A program made the translations under genes and the position numbers. From contig CAVQCJ010000003.1 in NCBI GenBank assembly GCA_963711005.1, positions 1 through 64,000 on the forward strand: a DNA stretch of 64,000 nucleotides, read 5' to 3'. This document shows, piece after piece, positions 40,571-49,207 of the stretch. Source of the DNA: CAVQCJ01 sp963711005 (GTDB lineage Bacteria; Actinomycetota; Actinomycetes; Prado026). Below the pieces are notes generated by a model. The model did not search any database, was not told where the DNA came from, and worked only from the letters and a program-made list of their open reading frames with translations. Each line of letters begins with the position of its first letter. The stretch's first letter is position 1.

Positions 40571-41401
40571 CTACTCGGGACAGAGGATGAAGTCGGGGTG
40601 GACGTGTCGGCCCGGCCGCCCGGCGGCCGCACGGACGGCGGTGCGGATCGCGTCGAGCCGGTCCACGGACATCTCCAGGGGCGGCTCGTCGGGCTGGTAG
40701 GAGGTCAGCACCGGGTAGTCCTCGCCGGGCTCGCCGGCCATCTCGATGTGGCAGCCCAGGACGTGGCCGACCGGGCGGTCGGCGGCGAACGCGACCAGGC
40801 GGTCCATCGTGCGCCCGAACGCGGTCCAGTCCTCGATGTACAGCCGACCGGGGTACACGGTGTCGCCGGTGAGCAGGAACTGCGTCCAGGGGTCGTAGTA
40901 CGTGACGGCCGCCGCGTCGTGGCCCGGCGTCGCCAGGCATTCGAGCACCCGGCCGCCGAGGTCGAGCGGCGACACCCGGTCGGGGTCGTCGTGGAAGCCG
41001 AAGAAGGACCATGCGCTGTCCAGGTCGGCGCCGACCACCACGGTGCCCGACCGGCCGCGGAGCTGGCCGTCGCCGGCGACGTGGTCCTCGTGCGTGTGCG
41101 TGTGCAGCACGAGCAGCTCGTAGGCCTCGCGCGGGTGCTCGGCCAGCCAGGTGTCCACCAGCTCGTCCACGACCCGGCGCAGCGGGAAGTGCTCGCCGGA
41201 CTCGGTGGCGCCGGTGTCGATCAGCGTCGCACGCTCGTCGCCGAACAGCAGGAACAGGAACGGCGCCTCGTAGTGCACCGCCATGTTCTGCCGGAGGATG
41301 AACGTGCGCTCGTCGTGCCGGTACACCTGGATGTCGGGGTCGGTGTTGTGCTTGGCGGACGACGAGCCGTGGATCCACCGGACCGGCAGCGGCGCAGCCA
41401 T
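40571..41401 (-). CDS. MBL-fold metallo-hydrolase
   Basis: 276 residues. Metal motif HTHTHEDHV (HxHxDH with Glu in the chain), second-site residues in TPGHDAAAVTYY and LLTGDTVYPGRLYIED, and H in GCHIEM. A glyoxalase II-like or lactonase-like hydrolase; substrate unknown. The start overlaps the sthA stop by one base (TGATG), so the two are translationally coupled, linking this hydrolase with pyridine-nucleotide balance or sharing only expression. Confidence 0.88.
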   Translation of the reverse strand: MAAPLPVRWIHGSSSAKHNTDPDIQVYRHDERTFILRQNMAVHYEAPFLFLLFGDERATLIDTGATESGEHFPLRRVVDELVDTWLAEHPREAYELLVLHTHTHEDHVAGDGQLRGRSGTVVVGADLDSAWSFFGFHDDPDRVSPLDLGGRVLECLATPGHDAAAVTYYDPWTQFLLTGDTVYPGRLYIEDWTAFGRTMDRLVAFAADRPVGHVLGCHIEMAGEPGEDYPVLTSYQPDEPPLEMSVDRLDAIRTAVRAAAGRPGRHVHPDFILCPE

Positions 41402-42816
41402 CAGCCGAGCATCTGGCGCAGCGCGCGCATCTTGTTCGCCGCGTCGAGCGCCGCGATCTTGTACGCCTCCGACAACGTCGGGTAGTTGAACACGGTGTCG
41501 ACCAGATGGTCGACGGTACCGCCGGTCGTCATCACCGCCTGCCCGATGTGGATCAGCTCGGTCGCGTCGGTGCCGAAGATGTGCACGCCCAGCAGCTGGC
41601 GCGTCTCGGTCGAGACCAGCAGCTTGAGCATCCCGTACGTGTCGCCGACGATCTGGCCGCGGGCCAGCTCGCGGTAGCGCGAGATCCCGAACTCGTACGG
41701 CACCGACGACCGGGTCAGCTCGTCCTCGGTCGCCCCGCAGTAGCTGATCTCCGGGATCGTGTAGATGCCGATGGGCTGGTGCTGGCGCAGGGAGTTGGCC
41801 CGTTCCCCGAAGGCGTCGTAGGCGGCGAGCCGGCCCTGCTCCATCGACGTCGCGGCCAGCGCCGGGAAGCCGATGACGTCGCCGACGGCGTAGATGTGCT
41901 CGACCGACGTGCGGAACTTGGCGTCGACCGTGATCCGGCCGCGCTCGTCGGCCTCCAGCCCGGCCGCCGCCAGGTCCAGCGCATCGGTGGAGCCCTGTCG
42001 CCCGGCGGAGTACATCACCGTGTCGGCGACGATGCGCTTGCCGCTGCGCAGCGTGGTGAGCGTGCCGTTCGGTCCGGTCTCCACCCGCTCGACGGTCTCG
42101 CCGAAGCGGAACGTCACCGACAGGTCGCGCAGGTGGAAGCGCAGCGCGTCGACCACCTCCGAGTCGCAGAACTCCAGCATCCGGTCGCGGGACTCCACCA
42201 CGGTGACGCGGGTCCCGAGCGCGGCGAACATCGACGCGTACTCGATGCCGATCACGCCGGCGCCGACGACGACCATCGTGCGCGGCACCCGGTCCATGTT
42301 GAGGATGCCGTCGGAGTCCACGATCCGCGCGTCGTCGAACTCCACGCCGGCGGGCCGTGCCGGCCGTGAGCCGACCGCGACGACGAACGCGTCGGCGGTG
42401 ACCAGGTGGTCCTGCTCGCTGTCGTGCGGACGCACCGCGACGGTCTTGGCGTCGACGAAGCGCGCCGTCCCGTGGATCAGGTCGACGTTGTTGCGGAACA
42501 GCTGGCTGCGCACGATCTCGACCTCCCGGCCGATGACGTGCTGGGTCCGCGAGAGCAGGTCCTGGACGGTGATGTCGTCCTTGACCCGGTAGTTCTGCCC
42601 GTACAGCTCGCGCATGTTCATGCCGGTCAGGTAGAGGACGGCCTCCCGCAGCGTCTTGGACGGGATCGTGCCGGTGTTGATGCACACGCCCCCGACCATG
42701 TGTCGCCGTTCGACGATCGCGGCACTGTGCCCGAGCTTGGCGGCCGCGATGGCGGCCTTCTGCCCACCCGGGCCGGAGCCGAGGACGAGCAGCTCGTAGT
42801 GCGAGGATGCGGCCAC
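41401..42816 (-). CDS. sthA: Si-specific NAD(P)+ transhydrogenase
   Basis: 471-residue soluble flavoprotein that transfers hydride between NADPH and NAD+. FAD site LLVLGSGPGGQKAAIAAAKLG at the N-terminus; GVCINTGTIPSKTLREAV is the SthA signature (GTIPSK with a single cysteine instead of the CxxxxC redox disulfide of lipoamide dehydrogenases); NAD(P) site VVVGAGVIGIEYASMFAALG; FAD motif YAVGDVIGFPALAA; C-terminal dimer domain FGTDATELIHIGQAVM. GTG start at 42816. Confidence 0.94.
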   Translation of the reverse strand: MAASSHYELLVLGSGPGGQKAAIAAAKLGHSAAIVERRHMVGGVCINTGTIPSKTLREAVLYLTGMNMRELYGQNYRVKDDITVQDLLSRTQHVIGREVEIVRSQLFRNNVDLIHGTARFVDAKTVAVRPHDSEQDHLVTADAFVVAVGSRPARPAGVEFDDARIVDSDGILNMDRVPRTMVVVGAGVIGIEYASMFAALGTRVTVVESRDRMLEFCDSEVVDALRFHLRDLSVTFRFGETVERVETGPNGTLTTLRSGKRIVADTVMYSAGRQGSTDALDLAAAGLEADERGRITVDAKFRTSVEHIYAVGDVIGFPALAATSMEQGRLAAYDAFGERANSLRQHQPIGIYTIPEISYCGATEDELTRSSVPYEFGISRYRELARGQIVGDTYGMLKLLVSTETRQLLGVHIFGTDATELIHIGQAVMTTGGTVDHLVDTVFNYPTLSEAYKIAALDAANKMRALRQMLG

Positions 42817-42892
42817 CGGCCCAGCGTCCCGGGGTGCGGCGGCCGGCGCAACCGCTTCGGGCCCAATGCGGACGATCCCGGCGGATCGACCG

Positions 42893-43864
42893 TCAGCCGC
42901 CCATGGCCTCGAGGGTCGACAGCGGCGGGACGAAGAACAACGTGCCGGTGACTGCGACGCTCATGTCGAGCAGGCGGTCGTAGTTGCCCTCAGGGCGGCC
43001 GACGAACATGTTCCGCAGCATCTGCTCGGTGACCTCCGGCGAGCGGGAGTAGCCGATGAAGTACGTCCCGAACTCGCCCTTCGACGGGGTCCCGAACGGC
43101 ATGTTGTCGCGAAGGATCTTGACCTCCTCGCCGCCGGACTCGACCACGGTGAGGGCGTTGTGCGCGTACGACGGCTTCACGTCGTCGGCCAGCTCGATGT
43201 TGGAGAGTTTGGTGCGGCCGACGATGCGCTCCTGCTCGTCGACCGGCAGCGAGTTCCAGCGGGTCAGGTCGTGCAGGTACTTCTGCACGATGACGTAGCT
43301 GCCCCCGGCGAAGCCCGGGTCCTCGGCGCCCACCAGCGTGGCCTGCCTGGCCGCCGCTCCCTGCGGGTTCTCGGTGCCGTCGACGAACCCGATGACGTCC
43401 CGCTCGTCGAAGTACTTGAAGCCGTGCACCTCGTCGACCGGGTCGACGGCGCCGTCGAGCCGGGACATCACGAGCGCGGCGAGCTCGAAGCACAGATCCA
43501 TCCGGGCGGCCCGGATGTGCAGCAGCAGGTCGCCCGGGGTGGAGACCGCGTGCCGCCCGCCGGAGCGGATCTCGACGAAAGGGTGCAGGTGCGTGGGGCG
43601 GGGCGGTCCGACGAGGCGGTCCCAGGCGTCCGAGCCGAGGCCTAGCACACACGTGAGCCCACCGCCGGGGTCGCGCGAGCCGACCGACCGCACCAGCCCG
43701 TCGAGCCCGCCGCAGACCTCCCGCACCGTGCTTGCGCTGGCGGCGTCCGGGCGCACGGCGAGGACCATGAAGACGGCCGCCGAGGTCAGCGGCGCGACGA
43801 CGCTCTGGGCATTCGCCGCGGCCGGCCCGTCCGGCGCGGCCGGCTGGAACGCTTCGTCACCCAT
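42893..43864 (-). CDS. Dyp-type heme peroxidase
   Basis: 323 residues, the size of class B cytosolic DyPs. GxxDG motif in VIGFVDGTENPQG, the proximal heme-ligand His in KPSYAHNALTVV, the distal Arg in ILRDNMPFG, and FIGYSRSPEVTEQML. No Tat signal is present. DyPs oxidise dyes, lignin models or protect against peroxide; some are cargo of encapsulins, but no encapsulin gene is adjacent. Confidence 0.93.
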   Translation of the reverse strand: MGDEAFQPAAPDGPAAANAQSVVAPLTSAAVFMVLAVRPDAASASTVREVCGGLDGLVRSVGSRDPGGGLTCVLGLGSDAWDRLVGPPRPTHLHPFVEIRSGGRHAVSTPGDLLLHIRAARMDLCFELAALVMSRLDGAVDPVDEVHGFKYFDERDVIGFVDGTENPQGAAARQATLVGAEDPGFAGGSYVIVQKYLHDLTRWNSLPVDEQERIVGRTKLSNIELADDVKPSYAHNALTVVESGGEEVKILRDNMPFGTPSKGEFGTYFIGYSRSPEVTEQMLRNMFVGRPEGNYDRLLDMSVAVTGTLFFVPPLSTLEAMGG

Positions 43865-43879
43865 CGCGGACCCCGGCCC

Positions 43880-44410
43880 TCAGTCGCCGGTCGCGCCGTC
43901 GATGCGCTCCCGCAGAAGGTCGGCGTGCCCGTTGTGCCTGGCGTACTCCTCGATCATGTGCAGGAACACCCAGCGGACGTTGAGCCGGACGTCCTTGCGG
44001 TGTCCGCGGCTGGGCACCACCTCGTCCAGGTCGTGTCCTTCGCAGGCGGCCCGGGATGCCGCCACCTCGGCGGCGAACAGGTCGAGGTCGCGCAGGGCGT
44101 CCGCGTCCGGCACACCGTAGAAGTCCAGGTCGGGCTCGTCCGGCGTGCAGTAGATCTCGTCGAGGTCGTCGCCGCCCACGTGCCGCCGGAACCACCAGCG
44201 CTCGACCTCGCTCATGTGCCGCACCAGGCCCAGCAGCGTGAGCCCCGAGGGCGGGACGGCCGCCTCCTTGAGCTGCCCGGCGGTGAGCCCGGAGCACTTG
44301 CCGAGCAGCGTCGCGCGGTGGAAGTCGACCCAGGCCTCCAGCGAGGAGCGCTCGTCGCCGAGCCGGTCCGGGTCGGTGCGGTCGGCCGGCGGAGCGGTCC
44401 AGCCGGTCAC
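43880..44410 (-). CDS. DinB-family four-helix protein
   Basis: 176 residues. The fold is a DinB/YfiT bundle; metal-type histidines are in VRHMSEVERWW, and LNVRWVFLHMIEEYARHNGHADLLRERIDG is the family end. Function in vivo unknown; relatives act as thiol-dependent transferases. The GTG at 44410 gives the standard N-terminus (TGWTAPPADRT); an ATG at 44470 adds a Cys-rich tag (MYCVCDMDCP) that may be spurious. It ends 15 nt before the Dyp peroxidase start and is likely co-transcribed. Confidence 0.87.
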   Translation of the reverse strand: MTGWTAPPADRTDPDRLGDERSSLEAWVDFHRATLLGKCSGLTAGQLKEAAVPPSGLTLLGLVRHMSEVERWWFRRHVGGDDLDEIYCTPDEPDLDFYGVPDADALRDLDLFAAEVAASRAACEGHDLDEVVPSRGHRKDVRLNVRWVFLHMIEEYARHNGHADLLRERIDGATGD

Positions 44411-44514
44411 GGCGTCGCCGGCGTCGTCACCGGGGTCACCGGGGCAGTCCATGTCACAGACGCAGTACATCGGGTCCGGCCGCCGCCAGCCAAGCCCAGG
44501 CCTAGAGTCGGGGC

Positions 44515-47500
44515 GTGACGGTGCTGGGGCAGGCGCCGAGGCTGTCGGCAGCGCGCGCCGAGGAGGTCGGGCACCGTGCGTTCGGTGTCGCGACCACTGC
44601 GCACCCGCTGCCGAGCGAGCGCGACCAGAACTTCCGGCTCGATGTGGACGGCGTTCCGACGTACGTGCTCAAGGTGGCCAACCGCACCGAGTCCGCGGAC
44701 GTTCTCGCCGCCCAGCACGACGCCGCGGCGCTGGCCCTCGCGGCCGGGCTCCCGGTCCAGCGCGTGCACCCGACGCTCGACGGCGCGCAGCACGGTGCGG
44801 CGGACGGCCACCTGGTCCGGCTGCTGGACTGGCTGCCCGGCGTCCCGCTCGCCGAGGTCGGCCGGCAGTCCCCGGCGCTGCTGCACGACCTCGGCGCTCT
44901 GCTCGGCCGGCACGCGACGGCGCTGGACGGTTTCGACCACCCGGCAGCGCACCGGACGTTCCACTGGGACGTCGCCCAGGCTGCGGTGGTCCTGCGCGAG
45001 CGGCGCGCGGCGATCGCCGCCCCCGGTGGGCGCGACGTCGTGGACGACGTGCTGGCCCGGTTCCAGCGGCACGTCGCCCCCCTGCTGCCGGGTCTGCGCC
45101 GGGCGGTGGTGCACGGCGACGCCAACGACCGCAACGTCCTCGTGGACCCGGGCGAGCGGGACCGGCCGCTCGAGCGGTTCGCCCGGGTGAGCGGACTGCT
45201 GGACTACGGCGACCTCGTGCACACGGTGCTGGTGGCCGAACCGGCGGTGGCGGCGGCGTACGCGGCCATGGCCGCCGAGGACCCGCTCGCGGCGGCCGCG
45301 CAGCTGGTGGCCGGGTTCCACGCCGAGCACCCGCTGGAGCCGGCCGAGCTCGAGGTGCTCTGGGACCTGGTCCGCGCGCGCATGGCGATGAGCGTCTGCC
45401 ACGCGGCTGTCCAGTCGGCCGAGCGGCCCGACGACCCGTACCTGACCGTCAGCGAGTCGGGGGCCTGGGCGACGCTGCGACGGACCGCAGGGATCCATCC
45501 GCGGCTGGCCCACTACCGGCTGCGCGACGCCTGCGGCCTCGACCCGCACCCGGCCGGCGCCGCCGTCCGCGAACACCTGCGGGCCGCGACGCCGGCCCCG
45601 CTGCTGGGCCGGCCATGGGCCGGGTTTCGGACCTTCCCGGTCGACCTGTCCGTCGGCAGCCCGACGTTCGGCGCCCAGGACGTGGCCGCGCCGCCGGCGC
45701 GCTTCGATGCGCTCATCCGCGGCTGCGTCGCCGGCGACCCGGACGCGGTGGGCCTGGGCGGTTACGGCGAGGCCCGGCTGGTCTACACGACGCCCGCCTT
45801 CGCGCCCGCCGACGGCCCGGGCGCCGAACGCCGGACGGTGCACCTGGGCCTGGACGTGTGGACCGCGGCCGGCACCGAGGTGCGCGCCCCGCTGGCCGGG
45901 ACGGTGACCATCGCCCGCGAGAACCAGGCCCGGCTCGACTACGGCCCGGTCGTCGTGCTCGAGCACGCCACCGGCGCCGGGGCGCCGTTCTTCACCCTCT
46001 TCGGTCACCTGTCCCGCGCCAGCCTGGAGCAGGTCCGGGTCGGTCAGGCGCTGGCCGCCGGCGACGTGCTCGGCTGGGTCGGTGCGCCGCCGGCCAACGG
46101 CGACTGGGCGCCGCACGTCCACGTCCAGGTGCTGCTGGACCTGCTCGACCTCGCGCACGGCTACCCCGGGGTGGGCGAGCCCTCGCAGCGGTCGCTGTGG
46201 CTCGGGCTCTCGCCCGACCCGGCCCGGTTGGTGGCGCTCCCCGACGGCGCGGTCCCGGGACCGCCCCGGTCGCGGGCCGACACCCTGGCCGACCGACGCG
46301 CCAGGCTGGGTCCCAACCTCAGCCTGTCGTACGCCGACCCGCTGCGGATCGTGCGCGGGATCGGCGCGCGACTGTACGACGACGAGGGGCGCGCGTACCT
46401 GGACGCGGTGAACAATGTCGCGCACGTGGGGCACGCCCACCCGCGGGTGGTCGCGGCCGGCGCCGCGCAGATGGCGGTGCTCAACACCAACACCCGCTAC
46501 CTGCACGACACCGTGCTCGAGTACGCCGAGCGGCTTGCGCAGACGCTTCCGGACCAGTTGTCCGTGTGCTTCTTCGTCAACTCCGGCAGCGAGGCGAACG
46601 AGCTCGCGCTGCGGCTCGTGCGCACCTACACCGGCGCACGGGACATGATCTGCCTGCAGGACGGCTACCACGGGCAGACCCAGGCACTGATCGAGGTGAG
46701 CCCGTACAAGCACGCGGGTCCGGGCGGCGCCGGTCGCCCGCCGTGGGTGCAGGTGGCGGTGCTGCCGGACCCGTACCGCGGTCCGCACCGCGGTTACGGA
46801 CACGACGCGGCGCTGGCGTACGCCCAGGACGTCCGGCGCTGCGCGGACGACGTCGCCGCGGCCGGCCGCCCGCTGGCCGGGATGATCGCCGAGTCCATGG
46901 TCGGCTGCGGCGGCCAGGTGGTGCTGCCCGACGGCTACCTGGCCGAGGCGGCGGCGATCGTGCGCTCGGCCGGCGGGCTGTTCGTGGTCGACGAGGTGCA
47001 GGTCGGCTTCGGCCGGGTCGGCCCGCCGTTCTGGGGCTTCGCCACCCAGGGCGTCGTTCCCGATGTCGTCACGATGGGCAAGCCGGCCGGTGACGGCCAT
47101 CCGCTCGCCGCCGTCGTCACCACGCCCGAGGTGGCCCGCGCGTTCGCGAACGGGATGGAGTACTTCAACACGTTCGGCGGCAACCCCGTCTCCGCCGCGG
47201 TGGGGCTGGCCGTCCTGGACGTGCTGCGCGACGAGCGGCTGCCGGAGCGGGCCGAGGTCCTCGGCCGGCAGCTGGTCGAGGGGGCCCGCGAGCTGGCGGG
47301 ACGGCACGCGCTGGTCGGTGACGCGCGCGGTCTCGGGCTGTACGCCGGGATCGAGCTGGTGCGGGACCGGTCGACCCTGGAACCGGCCGCGGCCGAGGCG
47401 ACGTACGTGGTCGAACGGCTCAAGGATCTGGGCGTGCTGGTCAGCATCGACGGCCCGCACCACAACGTGCTCAAGATCAAGCCGCCGCTGGTCTGGACCG

Positions 47501-47568
47501 AGGCCGACGTCGACCGGCTGCTCACGGCGCTGGACCAGGTCCTGGCCGAGCCGGCCCTGCAGCCCTGA
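44515..47568 (+). CDS. Trifunctional fusion: APH-type kinase, M23-like domain, class III aminotransferase/phospho-lyase
   Basis: 1017 residues in three parts. (1) Residues ~1-350: a hydroxylysine-kinase/APH-fold kinase (VVHGDANDRNVLVD is the catalytic HGDxxxxN loop; GLLDYGDLVHTVLVAEPAVA holds the metal-binding D). (2) Residues ~370-590: a LytM/M23-like domain (VHLGLDVWTAAGTEVRAPLAG, FFTLFGHLSR, APHVHVQV: Zn ligand set H-xxx-D and HxH). (3) Residues ~590-1017: a PLP enzyme of the class III aminotransferase fold (NSGSEANELALRLVR, FVVDEVQVGFGRVG, Schiff-base Lys in VVTMGKPAGDGHPL). Part 3 resembles ethanolamine-phosphate and 5-phosphohydroxylysine phospho-lyases (AGXT2L), which eliminate phosphate from products of AGPHD1-type kinases. 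So kinase and lyase act in sequence on one chain. GTG start at 44515. Confidence 0.88.
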   Translation: MTVLGQAPRLSAARAEEVGHRAFGVATTAHPLPSERDQNFRLDVDGVPTYVLKVANRTESADVLAAQHDAAALALAAGLPVQRVHPTLDGAQHGAADGHLVRLLDWLPGVPLAEVGRQSPALLHDLGALLGRHATALDGFDHPAAHRTFHWDVAQAAVVLRERRAAIAAPGGRDVVDDVLARFQRHVAPLLPGLRRAVVHGDANDRNVLVDPGERDRPLERFARVSGLLDYGDLVHTVLVAEPAVAAAYAAMAAEDPLAAAAQLVAGFHAEHPLEPAELEVLWDLVRARMAMSVCHAAVQSAERPDDPYLTVSESGAWATLRRTAGIHPRLAHYRLRDACGLDPHPAGAAVREHLRAATPAPLLGRPWAGFRTFPVDLSVGSPTFGAQDVAAPPARFDALIRGCVAGDPDAVGLGGYGEARLVYTTPAFAPADGPGAERRTVHLGLDVWTAAGTEVRAPLAGTVTIARENQARLDYGPVVVLEHATGAGAPFFTLFGHLSRASLEQVRVGQALAAGDVLGWVGAPPANGDWAPHVHVQVLLDLLDLAHGYPGVGEPSQRSLWLGLSPDPARLVALPDGAVPGPPRSRADTLADRRARLGPNLSLSYADPLRIVRGIGARLYDDEGRAYLDAVNNVAHVGHAHPRVVAAGAAQMAVLNTNTRYLHDTVLEYAERLAQTLPDQLSVCFFVNSGSEANELALRLVRTYTGARDMICLQDGYHGQTQALIEVSPYKHAGPGGAGRPPWVQVAVLPDPYRGPHRGYGHDAALAYAQDVRRCADDVAAAGRPLAGMIAESMVGCGGQVVLPDGYLAEAAAIVRSAGGLFVVDEVQVGFGRVGPPFWGFATQGVVPDVVTMGKPAGDGHPLAAVVTTPEVARAFANGMEYFNTFGGNPVSAAVGLAVLDVLRDERLPERAEVLGRQLVEGARELAGRHALVGDARGLGLYAGIELVRDRSTLEPAAAEATYVVERLKDLGVLVSIDGPHHNVLKIKPPLVWTEADVDRLLTALDQVLAEPALQP

Positions 47569-47675
47569 CCGACCCGATCCGCGGGGCCCGGAGCGCGGCG
47601 CGGCCGGGGCACCGTCCCGCGCCGCTTACCCTTGACGGGTCCGCAGAAACCTGGAGCAGAGCCGGAGCACCCCGC

Positions 47676-48308
47676 ATGTCGAAGAAGGGCCGCGACAGCA
47701 ACGACCGCAAGGCGCGGCTCGAGGCCGTCAAGAAAGAGCAGGCCAAGCAGGCGCGCAAGCGCAACATCCTCATCGCGGCCATCGCCGGACCGCTCGTCCT
47801 GCTGATCGTCGTGCTGGCCGCCGTCGCGATCAAGCAGAGTGCGAGCGCCACCCCCGGTTCGGACATCCAAGGGCTCAAGACGTACACCGGCCTGAGCCGC
47901 AACCACGTCACCACACCCGTCACCTACCCGCAGGTACCCCCGGTCGGCGGCGACCACGACCCGGTCTGGCAGAACTGCGGCGTGTACGACCAGCCGATCA
48001 AGAACGAGCACGGAGTGCACTCCCTCGAGCACGGCGCCGTCTGGATCACCTACCAGCCCGACCTCCCCGCGGACCAGGTGGCCAAGCTCACGGCCGCGGC
48101 CAAAGGTCAGGCGTACGTCCTCGTCAGCCCGTACCCGGGCCTGCCGGCTCCGGTCGTCGCCAGCGCCTGGGGCAACCAGGTCCAGCTGCCGAACGCCAGC
48201 GACCCGAGGCTCGAGCAGTTCATCCGGACGTTCGTGCAGGGCCCGCAGACACCCGAGCCTGGTGCGGCCTGTGTCGGCGGCACCGGCACCCCCGTTCAGT
48301 CGCCGTGA
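47676..48308 (+). CDS. DUF3105 membrane-anchored protein
   Basis: 210 residues. A Lys/Arg-rich N-terminus (MSKKGRDSNDRKARLEAVKK), one TM (about 30-52, ILIAAIAGPLVLLIVVLAAVAI), and the extracytoplasmic DUF3105 domain: YPQVPPVGGDHDPVWQNCGVY and VHSLEHGAVWITYQPDLP are diagnostic, with the conserved H, C and HSLEHG positions suggesting metal or heme binding. Function unknown. ATG at 47676. Confidence 0.9.
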   Translation: MSKKGRDSNDRKARLEAVKKEQAKQARKRNILIAAIAGPLVLLIVVLAAVAIKQSASATPGSDIQGLKTYTGLSRNHVTTPVTYPQVPPVGGDHDPVWQNCGVYDQPIKNEHGVHSLEHGAVWITYQPDLPADQVAKLTAAAKGQAYVLVSPYPGLPAPVVASAWGNQVQLPNASDPRLEQFIRTFVQGPQTPEPGAACVGGTGTPVQSP

Positions 48309-48335
48309 CCCGCCGCACCGAGCGGGGCTGAGCTC

Positions 48336-49100
48336 TCAGCCGACCGGCAACGACCAGGCGCGGACGCCGCCGACCAGCGCGGCGGAGTTCGGCACGATGA
48401 CCACGTCGTCGCCCATCGCCGCCACGTGCGAGGCGCGCAGCCGCCGCGAGTTCCCGCCACCGAGGTAGAGGCGGTCCCAGCCGAACACCGGTCGCAGCTC
48501 GGCGACCATGGTGCGCACGCGCCGCGACCAGAACGCGTCGCCGAGCTGGCGGCGCACGTGCTCGCCGATCCACCCGTCGTACGTCGTCCCGTGCCGCACC
48601 GTCGCGTGCGACAGCTCCAGGTGGGGGGCGAGCCGGCCGCCGTCGAAGATCGCACAGCCCAGACCGGTCCCGAGCGTCAGCACCAGCTCGAGCCCGCTGC
48701 CGGTGACTGCTCCGGCCGCGTGCACCTCCGCGTCGTTCATGACCCGCACCGGCCGTCCGAACCGGTCGGCGACCGCTGCGGCCGCGTCGAAGCCGGACCA
48801 CTGGGCCGCCAGCGCCGGGTCGACCCGCGAACGTGGACCCGAGCGCGTGACGTAGTGCGGGGTCGCGACGACGACCCCGTGCCGGATCATCCCGGGGATG
48901 CCCACGGTGAGCCGGTCGGCCGCCGGCAGCATCGCCGCCACCTGCTCCAGGCAGTCCAGGAACCGTCCCGGGGGCAGCGGGTAGGGCGTCGGGATCCGCA
49001 CCGCCCTGGCGTGCATCGTGCCGTCGGCGTCCAGGACGCTGGCCTTGATCCCGCCGCCGCCGCAGTCGATCGTCAGGGTCATCGGAGCGGCCGTGGTCAC
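48336..49100 (-). CDS. ROK-family sugar kinase, polyphosphate glucokinase-like
   Basis: 254 residues. Phosphate-1 motif TIDCGGGGIKASVLDADG, central VRVMNDAEVHAAG with the catalytic Asp region, phosphate-2 LVLTLGTGLGCAIFDGG and adenosine-type LYLGGGNSRRL. Length and layout fit the PPGK branch. ROK Zn-binding CxCGxxGC is absent, as in PPGKs. GTG at 49100 is used; an ATG at 49082 would also fit. Role: sugar phosphorylation, probably glucose. Confidence 0.82.
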   Translation of the reverse strand: MTTAAPMTLTIDCGGGGIKASVLDADGTMHARAVRIPTPYPLPPGRFLDCLEQVAAMLPAADRLTVGIPGMIRHGVVVATPHYVTRSGPRSRVDPALAAQWSGFDAAAAVADRFGRPVRVMNDAEVHAAGAVTGSGLELVLTLGTGLGCAIFDGGRLAPHLELSHATVRHGTTYDGWIGEHVRRQLGDAFWSRRVRTMVAELRPVFGWDRLYLGGGNSRRLRASHVAAMGDDVVIVPNSAALVGGVRAWSLPVG

Positions 49101-49207
49101 GGCAGCAGTCTGCCGCTCGCGGCCGCGGTAGGTGGCACGCCCGCGGGTGGCTTACCGTGGAACCCCGCGCGCACCGACAACCCCACGCCCACCAGCCCGA
49201 CCGTCCG

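Noticed and set aside
42893..43864. Encapsulin-loaded Dyp system
   Set aside because: No encapsulin shell gene adjacent and the DyP C-terminus shows no clear cargo-loading peptide.
44407..47463. 1018-codon minus-strand ORF
   Set aside because: Antisense shadow of the kinase-M23-aminotransferase gene; no family motifs.
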